Assembly: GCA_002354805.1 (NCBI GenBank) | Contig: DEMH01000015.1 | Span: 287,464-351,463 of the forward strand | DNA from: Gammaproteobacteria bacterium UBA2675 | GTDB taxonomy: Bacteria; Pseudomonadota; Gammaproteobacteria; Pseudomonadales; Pseudohongiellaceae | DNA length: 64,000 nt | Direction: 5' to 3' | Shown here: one piece after another, positions 54,055-61,705 of the stretch | Numbering within the stretch: the stretch's first letter is position 1 | Layout: every line of letters starts with the position of its first letter | Position numbers and translations under genes: made by a program | Notes under the pieces: generated by a model | The model's input: the letters and a program-made list of their open reading frames with translations, nothing else | Database searches by the model: none | What the model was told of the DNA's origin: nothing

Positions 54055-54582
54055 ATGCCATTGAAGTCAATGATAAAATTTGCAGGCCTGTGTATGCTGA
54101 CATGGCTTGTCAGCTGTTCACCAGACAATAACCCTCGCGTTGCCAGCGCAGCCGAGCAGCCCATTGCACTCGAGGTCTACAAAAGCCCGACCTGTGGATG
54201 TTGCGGTATGTGGGTAGATCACGCCTCAGCGCGGGGTTTCGAGTTCACTGTCCAGCACCTTGATAATGAGGAACTGACGCTTGAGAAACTGCGCCGCGGC
54301 ATCGGCCTGCGCTATCACTCCTGCCATACCGCTGTTGCTGAGGACGGATCTGTTTTCGAGGGCCATGTCCCTGCCTATCTGATCCATCAGTTCCTGGCAG
54401 ACAAGCCGGAAAACGCAATTGGTCTGGCAGTACCTGGCATGCCAATCGGTAGCCCGGGAATGGAAGTAGGCGACCGTTTTCAGCCTTACGACGTCTATCA
54501 GCTTAACGCCGATGGCACTGCTGAGGTCTATACTCATGTTGGAGACTTCGAGTCCCAGTATCAGACGGCGTCAGTAGAATAA
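54055..54582 (+). CDS. DUF411 metal-binding lipoprotein
   Basis: The 175-residue protein has a lipobox (LVSC, Cys21), so it should be lipid-anchored. The DUF411 domain has a CGCC cluster (C47, C49, C50), SCHT (89-92), GHVP (103-106) and MPIGSPGME (129-137), a Cys/His/Met set suited to copper. Such proteins occur in copper and silver resistance clusters; their exact role is unproven. It converges on the FAD oxidase with a 12-base overlap. Confidence 0.9.
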   Translation: MPLKSMIKFAGLCMLTWLVSCSPDNNPRVASAAEQPIALEVYKSPTCGCCGMWVDHASARGFEFTVQHLDNEELTLEKLRRGIGLRYHSCHTAVAEDGSVFEGHVPAYLIHQFLADKPENAIGLAVPGMPIGSPGMEVGDRFQPYDVYQLNADGTAEVYTHVGDFESQYQTASVE

Positions 54583-55746
54583 CTCAAGTTGCGAGACGCG
54601 CTCCGCGAGGTGTTTCGCGAGCGCGAGGCTGGCCGTCAGCCCCGGCGATTCAATCCCCAGCAAATGGATCGCCGCGCAACCCTCAGTTTTCTGCTCAACA
54701 ATCTGGAAATCCTGGAAACCACTACCTGTGATGCGAGTGCGAATACCAGCATAGTCTGGCACCAGACGTGATTCATCCAGCGCCGGGAAATAACGTCGGA
54801 TCTGTGCCGCGAACAATTCGCGCCGCGACGCATTCACGCTCAAATCCAGCTTCTCTTCATTGTTAGTGTCGGGCGGCAGTTGCTCCACATCGGGCCCAAA
54901 CCGGCAATTTCCGGCCATGTCCAATGTGGCGTGAATTCCCAGACCATTGCCCGTTGGGTCAGGCACCGGGTAGATCAGATGACTGAACGGCGAGCGCCCC
55001 TGATAGCTAAAATAATTCCCTTTTACCCATTTGATAGATGGCAGTGCCTGGCTTGTTGCGACACCGGACTGATGCAGGCGCTCAGCGATGGCAAGGGCAC
55101 CCAGTCCGGCGCAATTGACCAGCAAGCGGCAGGAAACCTGTGACGTTTCCGCACTGGCGCGATGCCAGTTACTTATCAATTCAAGCTCCAGCCCTTTGCC
55201 ACTGTCCCGGGGTCTGACAGCGCCGAGTCGGGTAGCCAGCGCCAACATGACCCCATTTGCCTGCGCCTGATCCAGTAGCGATTGCATGTATTCATGGCTA
55301 TCGATGATGCCTGTACTGGGGGACCACAGACCTGCGTCAGCCCTTACGGCGGGCTCGCGACTGGCGACCTGGGAAGCATTCAGGCTCTGCAGATTCACAA
55401 CCCCGCTGGCAAGAGCGTTTTCTGCAATTCTGTTTAGAGCTTCTTCCTCACCTGACTGCACCACAATCAGTTTGCCGATCTGACGGACCGGAATCTGGTA
55501 CTGTCTGCAGTAGTCGTAAAGCAGGTCCCGACCGGCGACACAAAAGCGCGTTTTCAGGCTGTCGGGCGAATAATAAATCCCTGCGTGTATCACTTCACTG
55601 TTGCGACTACTGGTGCCCTGACCAACGCTGTCAGCCTGTTCAATCAGGGCAATGCTGGTATCGGGCAATGACTGACTCAGCTGCCGCGCAATCGCCAGCC
55701 CGCAGACGCCAGCGCCTACAATGCAGATATCAACTTCGAAGTTCAA
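54571..55746 (-). CDS. FAD-dependent oxidoreductase, L-2-hydroxyglutarate oxidase-like
   Basis: I choose a TTG start at 55746, which has AGGAA five bases upstream and gives 391 residues beginning MNFEVDICIVGAGVCGLA. The longer frame to 56025 would cross the gor start. FAD-binding GAGVCG (11-16), SSRNSEVIHAGIYYSPDSLK-type substrate loop and C-terminal DYAGIRTRITG fit the LhgO branch of the DadA family. The substrate is an inference: L-2-hydroxyglutarate, or another 2-hydroxy acid. It is divergent from gor. Confidence 0.82.
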   Translation of the reverse strand: MNFEVDICIVGAGVCGLAIARQLSQSLPDTSIALIEQADSVGQGTSSRNSEVIHAGIYYSPDSLKTRFCVAGRDLLYDYCRQYQIPVRQIGKLIVVQSGEEEALNRIAENALASGVVNLQSLNASQVASREPAVRADAGLWSPSTGIIDSHEYMQSLLDQAQANGVMLALATRLGAVRPRDSGKGLELELISNWHRASAETSQVSCRLLVNCAGLGALAIAERLHQSGVATSQALPSIKWVKGNYFSYQGRSPFSHLIYPVPDPTGNGLGIHATLDMAGNCRFGPDVEQLPPDTNNEEKLDLSVNASRRELFAAQIRRYFPALDESRLVPDYAGIRTRITGSGFQDFQIVEQKTEGCAAIHLLGIESPGLTASLALAKHLAERVSQLELFY

Positions 55747-55848
55747 AAATTCCTGCCAGATGATACGTTTTGTATCTGAATAATATGAAAAAAAAAGCTC
55801 AGAGCATGTACAATGCCGTCTGTTTACCGCGGAATAGACTATAACGTT

Positions 55849-57213
55849 ATGCCTGGATTCGACTACGACTTTTTTGTGATTGGCGCCGGTTCCGGTGGCG
55901 TACGAGCTGCCAGAATTGCTGCAGGGCTTGGCGCCCGGACGGCAATCGCCGAAGCGCGCTTTATGGGAGGCACCTGCGTCAATGTTGGCTGCATACCAAA
56001 AAAGCTTTATGCCTACGCTGCACATTTTGCCGCCGACTTCCAGGAAAGTGCTGCCTTCGGTTGGCAGGAATTTAAAAACCCGGATTTCGACTGGTCATCT
56101 TTAAAATCGAATAAAGACAATGAAATTAAACGCTTGAATGGCATTTACGAGAATTTACTAAAAAATGCAGGTGTCACTCTATTTCGGGGTTTTGCCACTT
56201 TCGAAGCGGCAAACACCATTCGCATAGGCGAGCAGACCGTGACTGCGGAGCACATTCTGATTGCAACCGGTGGCCAACCCTGGATGCCAGACATCGCGGG
56301 CATTGAACACGCAATCAATTCTGATGACTTTTTCGAACTCACCGAACAACCACGCAGCGTGGCGATAGTCGGCGGGGGATTCATCGCCACCGAGCTGGCC
56401 GGAATCTTCAAGGGACTGGGCAGCCATGTTCACCTGATCCATCGCGGCGAACAATTGCTGAGTGGCTTTGACCAGGATATACGCAGTTTTTACACCAACT
56501 GCGCAAAGCGTGATTTTGATCTGCATCTGAATTCAGAAGTCAGACAGATAAGCAAAAACAAGGATGGCGCCTGCCTTGTTGGCCTTTCTGACGGCAGCGA
56601 AATTGAGGTTGAGAAAGTGCTGTTTGCCACCGGGCGGCGGCCAGCAACCTCCGGACTCGGTCTGGAGCGAGTAGGGGTGTCTACCGAAAAAAATGGCTCC
56701 ATCATCGTTGATAGCGTTTTCGAGAGCAGCGCCAAAGGTGTTTATGCCGTTGGCGACGTCATCAATCGTGTCAACCTGACACCTGTTGCACTGGGGCAGG
56801 GCCAGGTTCTGGCGCGCCGCCTTTTTGGCAGTTCAGTCACTGACTACGCCTGGGACAATATTCCGTCAGCAGTTTTCAGCGACCCACAAATCGCTACGGT
56901 CGGTTTAACCGAAGCGCAGGCACGCGCTGAATACCCAGAAATTGACATTTATCGCAGTCAGTTCAGGCCATTAAAATACACGCTGAGCCGCAAAGAAAAA
57001 TACAGTATGATGAAGCTCATCGTAGACAGAAAAAGCGATCGTGTCCTCGGACTGCACATGGTCGGAGATGACGCAGCAGAAATCGTGCAGGGGATGGCTG
57101 TGGCCATCAAGTGTGGCGCCACCAAGGCAGATTTTGATGCCACAGTTGGCATTCATCCCACTGCGGCAGAGGAATTTGTAACCATGCGGGAGCCTGTGGC
57201 CAGTAAACAATAA
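55849..57213 (+). CDS. gor: Glutathione-disulfide reductase
   Basis: This NADPH flavoenzyme keeps glutathione reduced. The ATG at 55849 gives 454 residues. FAD site GAGSGG (12-17), redox pair C43/C48 in GGTCVNVGCIPKKLYAY, NADPH domain GGGFIATELAG followed by HRGE and the catalytic HPTAAEE are all present. An upstream ATG at 55813 is in frame but adds atypical residues. Its stop overlaps the next ATG by one base (TAATG). Confidence 0.93.
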   Translation: MPGFDYDFFVIGAGSGGVRAARIAAGLGARTAIAEARFMGGTCVNVGCIPKKLYAYAAHFAADFQESAAFGWQEFKNPDFDWSSLKSNKDNEIKRLNGIYENLLKNAGVTLFRGFATFEAANTIRIGEQTVTAEHILIATGGQPWMPDIAGIEHAINSDDFFELTEQPRSVAIVGGGFIATELAGIFKGLGSHVHLIHRGEQLLSGFDQDIRSFYTNCAKRDFDLHLNSEVRQISKNKDGACLVGLSDGSEIEVEKVLFATGRRPATSGLGLERVGVSTEKNGSIIVDSVFESSAKGVYAVGDVINRVNLTPVALGQGQVLARRLFGSSVTDYAWDNIPSAVFSDPQIATVGLTEAQARAEYPEIDIYRSQFRPLKYTLSRKEKYSMMKLIVDRKSDRVLGLHMVGDDAAEIVQGMAVAIKCGATKADFDATVGIHPTAAEEFVTMREPVASKQ

Positions 57214-58196
57214 TGCCGAATCCTCAAGACACTGATCACCAGATTTATTACCGCGACGTCGTTTTTTACCGCCAGGTGCTTATAGCCGTTGCGCTCTGTG
57301 GCGTCACTGTGGCCATGCCATTTGCGGGATGGCACTTCATCTGGGGAAACCCTGTGATTACCTACCTGCTGCTTCCTGTCATTGGGCTGCAGCTAGTGTC
57401 ATTGTTTTTGCTGATTCGTCACGGTTTTAATCAGTGGATAGCCCTGTTTCTGGCATCCGTTCAGATGGGTGTGACCGTGATTATTAACATCCAGATGGGC
57501 GTTCTTGGAAGCTACTGGGTTATTGCGAGCGCCGTCGCCAACTACTACATCGTCAGTCGCAACATGGCTCTGGGCATCAACCTCATAGCCTGTATCACAG
57601 TGCTGCCATTGGCGTTTGAAAGTGGCGATATCATGTTCAGGTTTGCTATGGCCAACGCCATGATCAATGTATTCCTGTATGCCTATGCCAGACAGCTCGA
57701 AACCAAAAATCGTGAACTTGAAGAATTGCTCACCAAAGACCCGCTGACCCGCGCCGGCAATCGAACGGCACTGGAGAACGCACTGATCCGGGTAAAAAAC
57801 CAGCATTTGCGCCACAACACGCCAGTCACCGTGCTGATGCTTGATCTGGATCACTTCAAAAAAATCAATGACACGGAAGGTCATACCGCAGGTGACAAAG
57901 TTCTGAAACGACTGGCAGATCTGCTGCGGGCAAGACTGCGAGCAACCGACTCTCTGTTCCGTTACGGCGGCGAAGAGTTTGTCATCGTCGCCGACAACAC
58001 CACACTGGACCAGGCTGCCTACCTCGCTGAAGACATTCGGCGCCGCGTCGAAAAGGCCAATGAATTAACAGTATCCATTGGCCTTGCCGAACTGCAGTCA
58101 GGTGAATCGACCGAAGACGTGGTGTCGCGCGCCGATCAGGCTCTGTACAAAGCCAAGCAGATGGGCCGCAACTGGGTGTGCTTCGATCCGGTTTAG
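57213..58196 (+). CDS. Membrane-bound diguanylate cyclase
   Basis: The 327-residue protein has about five hydrophobic helices in residues 20-160 and no recognised sensor domain. A GGDEF domain follows, with DPLTRAGNR, an RATD inhibitory I-site, the catalytic GGEEF near residue 251, and SIGLAEL. It should make c-di-GMP and show product inhibition. Translation is coupled to gor by TAATG, which is unusual and suggests redox-linked expression. It converges on the multicopper oxidase with overlapping stops. Confidence 0.92.
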   Translation: MPNPQDTDHQIYYRDVVFYRQVLIAVALCGVTVAMPFAGWHFIWGNPVITYLLLPVIGLQLVSLFLLIRHGFNQWIALFLASVQMGVTVIINIQMGVLGSYWVIASAVANYYIVSRNMALGINLIACITVLPLAFESGDIMFRFAMANAMINVFLYAYARQLETKNRELEELLTKDPLTRAGNRTALENALIRVKNQHLRHNTPVTVLMLDLDHFKKINDTEGHTAGDKVLKRLADLLRARLRATDSLFRYGGEEFVIVADNTTLDQAAYLAEDIRRRVEKANELTVSIGLAELQSGESTEDVVSRADQALYKAKQMGRNWVCFDPV

Positions 58197-59482
58197 GTCG
58201 GCAGATCATCTGGAGGGCCCTCGACACGATACGCCTGGGTCCCCTCGGGAATGCTGAACCAGCCGTCCGGGTCCAGATCATCGCCTTCATCGCGAACCTT
58301 GATCAGGGTAAACATGCCTCCCATCTCCATAGACCCAAACGGCCCCATGCCGCCCATCATCGGCAAGGTATTCTCAGGACCCTGCATATGCCCCATGTCG
58401 ATATGCATCTGATGCTCTGACATCCCGTGTTCGCCCATCGGCATATAGCCAGGGACCAGTTGTCTGATACGCCGCGCCACCTCTCTCTGGTTAACACCGA
58501 TGGTATTGGTGATGTCATGACCCATGGCATTCATGGTGTGGTGCGCCATATGACAATGCAGTGGCCAGTCGCCGGCGACAGCATTGAACTCCAGATCACG
58601 GGTCTGACCTACACCGACCAGTTCGGTTACCTCTTTACGCCATAGCTCACGTGGCCAGCGACCACCGTCAGAGCCGGTCACGTCAAATTGCACGCCATGC
58701 ATGTGCATGGGATGGTTCCACATGGACAGATTGCCGATTCTCACGCGGACCCGTTCACCGGTTTTTGCCATCAGCGGAGCAATAGCTGGAAACACCTTAC
58801 TGTTCATGGTCCACAAATCGAAGTCGACCATAACACTGGGGTCAGGACGATAGGTACCAGGGTGCACCGCCCAGTTATGTAACAGCAGAGCATAGTCCCG
58901 GTCCACAGGCGGATTGTTTCCGGCACGAGGATGAATAACGAACATGCCCATCATCCCCATAGCCATCTGCACCATTTCATCAGAATGAGGGTGATACATG
59001 TGCGTGCCGTGTTGCTTTAGTTCAAACTCGTAAACCCAGGTTTCACCCGGATCGATGGCGCGCTGTGTCAGTCCGGCTACACCGTCCATACCAAAGGGCA
59101 GGATCAGGCCATGCCAGTGGATAGTTGTAGGTTCCTGCAACCGATTGGTCACATAAATGCGGACAAAATCACCTTCGACCGCCTCAATGGTAGGCCCCGG
59201 CGTCGATCCGTTGTATCCCCAGGCTTTGATTCGCGTGCCGGGCGCGAACTCGTGGTCCACCGGCTCTGCGATCAAGTGAAACTCTTTGACGCCATCACGC
59301 ATACGCCAGGGCAGGGTGCGGCCATTAGGGGTGATAACAGGCGTGTAGGGCAGTGTATCTGCCGCAGGCACCGTGGATTGTGCCAGATCATCCAGCGCTG
59401 ATGACGACTGCGCGCCCGCTTTGGAAACAAGTCCAGCGCCCAACAAAGTTGCTGCGCCCGAAATAAGCTGTCTTCTGTTCAT
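58193..59482 (-). CDS. Multicopper oxidase (Tat-exported)
   Basis: The 429-residue protein starts with a twin-arginine signal (NRRQLIS). All copper-ligand motifs are present: HWHG (122-125), HMYHPH (161-166), HPMHMH (257-262) and HCHMAHH (309-315) with Met320 as possible axial ligand. A Met/His-rich tail at about 347-392 could bind extra copper. Likely role: periplasmic Cu(I) oxidation in copper defence. It overlaps the upstream TolC-type gene by four bases, so the two are coupled. Confidence 0.94.
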   Translation of the reverse strand: MNRRQLISGAATLLGAGLVSKAGAQSSSALDDLAQSTVPAADTLPYTPVITPNGRTLPWRMRDGVKEFHLIAEPVDHEFAPGTRIKAWGYNGSTPGPTIEAVEGDFVRIYVTNRLQEPTTIHWHGLILPFGMDGVAGLTQRAIDPGETWVYEFELKQHGTHMYHPHSDEMVQMAMGMMGMFVIHPRAGNNPPVDRDYALLLHNWAVHPGTYRPDPSVMVDFDLWTMNSKVFPAIAPLMAKTGERVRVRIGNLSMWNHPMHMHGVQFDVTGSDGGRWPRELWRKEVTELVGVGQTRDLEFNAVAGDWPLHCHMAHHTMNAMGHDITNTIGVNQREVARRIRQLVPGYMPMGEHGMSEHQMHIDMGHMQGPENTLPMMGGMGPFGSMEMGGMFTLIKVRDEGDDLDPDGWFSIPEGTQAYRVEGPPDDLPT

Positions 59483-60882
59483 AGGGTATCTCCTGTCTGA
59501 CTCACAGCGTCTGCTTCAGTGCCCATGGCACTCAGTAGCAGGCTTTGTGCATGCCAGTAATCCAGTGTGTACTCGATGTATTCGAGTTGTGCGTCAAATA
59601 TCTGCTCTCGTAAGGTCAGCAAAGAAAATGTATCGCGCAACATGAAGTTATATTCCTGCAGGGCCAGCTCCAACATTCGCTGATGCCGGGGAAGGTCTTC
59701 GCCATTTACCTGTTGGGCCAACTCAATCGCCGCCTGCTGGGACATCAGAGCCTGAGCGATACTGTGGCGGGTCCTATTTCGAGTCTGCTCAATCTGGGCG
59801 AATAAAGAAGACTTGGCTGCTTCAACTTCTGCCAGGTGAGCCTGCCCACGGTCAAACAGGGGCAATTCGAGAGACGCACCGAGAGCGAGTCTCCGCTCGC
59901 CACTGGACTCGCGCTCTCCGCCGAGCTGAATCGCACCGTCAAGCAGACCATATTGCCGCTTGATCAGGCGCTCCCTCGCGAATTGCTGGTTCAATGATTC
60001 ATTCAGCAGGCGCAACCGGGGTTGATGCTGTGCCGCCAGTTTCATTGCCGCGTCCGCACTCAACGACGCCAGTGACTCCAGGTTGGGCACTTCCGGCAAT
60101 GAATCCGGCAGTACCGGATGCTGATCCGGCAACAGGCCGAGCAGGGATTGCAGTTCGCTTACAGCGATGTCTGCAGCCAGGCTCGCTGAGTGCAAAGCAC
60201 GCTGTTGACGGGCGTGTTCAGTCTCATACACCAGGAAATCAAGCTCGTTCATATTCCCGGCAGCCTGCACCTGCTGCGCAAACTCCAGCATGGTCGCGGC
60301 TGTCTGATAGAGATCTTCATGAACCTGCCTCTGCTGCCTGGCGGCGACGGAATTGAGCCAGGCATCCCTGACCTGATGCAGGTAATCTGTCAGCTCATCC
60401 AGCACATCCAGTTGATTGACCATGTGCATGGCGTCAGCACGATCTACACGGGCAGAGCGCGTCAACCAGTCAGCCAGTCCCAATTCGACACCAGCCTCTA
60501 GCTGCCATCTGCCGGAGCCGCCTTCAGGCTCCAGCAAACCTAATTCGAAACCGGGATTCTCCAGCATCGATTCGTTCCAGGCGTCCGCCTGACTCTGATG
60601 TAGCCTGGCCACCATTTCCCGCACCGTTGGCGAGTGTCGGATGGCCCATCGCTGGGCGTGCCCGGGATCAGACCACGTAAGCGCGTTTTCAGCAACAACA
60701 TCAGCCTGCTCAACGAGCGGGCCGGGCGATATTGATTGTCTGTGCTCAGACCCCAAGTTGGCTGCGATTACAGCTAACGGTGAGATCAGGTTTGTATCAG
60801 CTGGCGGTTGCAGGCTGCTGCACCCAACAAGAAACGTTAATGTCAGCAACACGAAGCCGCGTGACAGTGATTCGCAGATCAT
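59479..60882 (-). CDS. TolC/CusC-type outer membrane efflux lipoprotein
   Basis: The 467-residue protein has a lipobox (LVGC, Cys21) and two TolC repeats rich in long helices (for example YETEHARQQRALHSASLAADIAVSELQ-type heptads). It resembles CusC-like outer membrane factors, but the matching RND pump and membrane-fusion genes are not in this window. An AAAGGAT site lies before the ATG. Its neighbour suggests a role in copper export or in placing the oxidase. Confidence 0.88.
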   Translation of the reverse strand: MICESLSRGFVLLTLTFLVGCSSLQPPADTNLISPLAVIAANLGSEHRQSISPGPLVEQADVVAENALTWSDPGHAQRWAIRHSPTVREMVARLHQSQADAWNESMLENPGFELGLLEPEGGSGRWQLEAGVELGLADWLTRSARVDRADAMHMVNQLDVLDELTDYLHQVRDAWLNSVAARQQRQVHEDLYQTAATMLEFAQQVQAAGNMNELDFLVYETEHARQQRALHSASLAADIAVSELQSLLGLLPDQHPVLPDSLPEVPNLESLASLSADAAMKLAAQHQPRLRLLNESLNQQFARERLIKRQYGLLDGAIQLGGERESSGERRLALGASLELPLFDRGQAHLAEVEAAKSSLFAQIEQTRNRTRHSIAQALMSQQAAIELAQQVNGEDLPRHQRMLELALQEYNFMLRDTFSLLTLREQIFDAQLEYIEYTLDYWHAQSLLLSAMGTEADAVSQTGDTL

Positions 60883-61008
60883 TTTTAATCCTTTCGGCGT
60901 TTAATGCTCATGGCGAGCACCCTAAACGTCACAATATTGCTAAACCATATCACCACGCGTTATCGCATAATAAAACGCGGGCGACGTGCTAGAAGAACAA
61001 CGAAAGGA

Positions 61009-61413
61009 TCATGCGCAAGGGGGGCGTTGGGGGAGATTGTTATAACCGGGAAGTGTGACTGAGACGCCATTATTCAGCGAGTCAGCAGACACGCATGCGG
61101 ACAGACGGCCACTATTTGAGTCGTCCAGGCCGAGTTTGGTTTGGCAGGTATTGATACAATGGCGACATTCGAGTTCAGGCGTAAGCGGAATACTGCTTTC
61201 GTCTGGGGACGAGGCTCTCTGTACTGACTGTCCATGACAATCGGGTGTTGCGGTAGTCAACGCATGAGAATCTTGCTCACTGACTTGATTCGGTTGTGAC
61301 ATCTCCGACATCTGATGCTGTTCGCAGGCTAACAGACCACTAGCCAGCGCCTGCAGTGGCAGGAGCAGCATCAGGATCAGGCTTGTAACTCGGATCAGCG
61401 ATTGTGTAATCAA
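61009..61413 (-). CDS. Exported Cys/His/Met-rich protein, CopL-like
   Basis: The 134-residue protein has a signal peptide (hydrophobic about 11-23, cleavage near ALA). Metal-ligand-rich mature segments follow: ACEQHQMSEM, DCHG, and CRHCINTC, with a final Cys-Ala. It resembles short CopL-type proteins found first in copper-resistance operons, though I cannot assign a family firmly. The predicted start is TTG with a weak ribosome site, so the exact N terminus is uncertain. It lies 126 bases before the TolC-type gene on the same strand. Confidence 0.65.
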   Translation of the reverse strand: MITQSLIRVTSLILMLLLPLQALASGLLACEQHQMSEMSQPNQVSEQDSHALTTATPDCHGQSVQRASSPDESSIPLTPELECRHCINTCQTKLGLDDSNSGRLSACVSADSLNNGVSVTLPGYNNLPQRPPCA

Positions 61414-61705
61414 CTAAATGTCCAGGGTCGCGTCTGCGAACCTTGTGATTGATATGCCCTAATACTACAAACAAATCAGGCTCTGTTCCAGCTGAGTATG
61501 AAACCCAGTCGAAATTACCTTATGCAGTTTTGCTGAATTTCCAATATGAATCGTAAGTAAGGCATAATCGGACTACATTACTGTTTTCAGTGGCGACTCG
61601 GTGGGACACTGTCATAATCTAAAGCAAACTTTAGAATAGCCACCTAACCATATATTATATAAAGTATATATTTGGTTCTGCCGTATTTCAGCAAGGAGCG
61701 CGTGA
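61414..61705. promoter_or_regulatory. Divergent regulatory region with two palindromes
   Basis: A perfect 6-bp inverted repeat CTAAAG-CAAA-CTTTAG is at 61619-61634. A larger AT-rich imperfect palindrome bounded by AACCA and TGGTT is at about 61646-61677. Both lie upstream of the signalling gene. I see no match to CueR or CusR operators as I know them. An AAGGAG ribosome site is at 61693-61698. Confidence 0.4.

Noticed and set aside
55840..55845. TATAAC as a -10 box giving a leaderless gor mRNA
   Set aside because: No acceptable -35 element at 16-18 bases; evidence is much weaker than for yceD.
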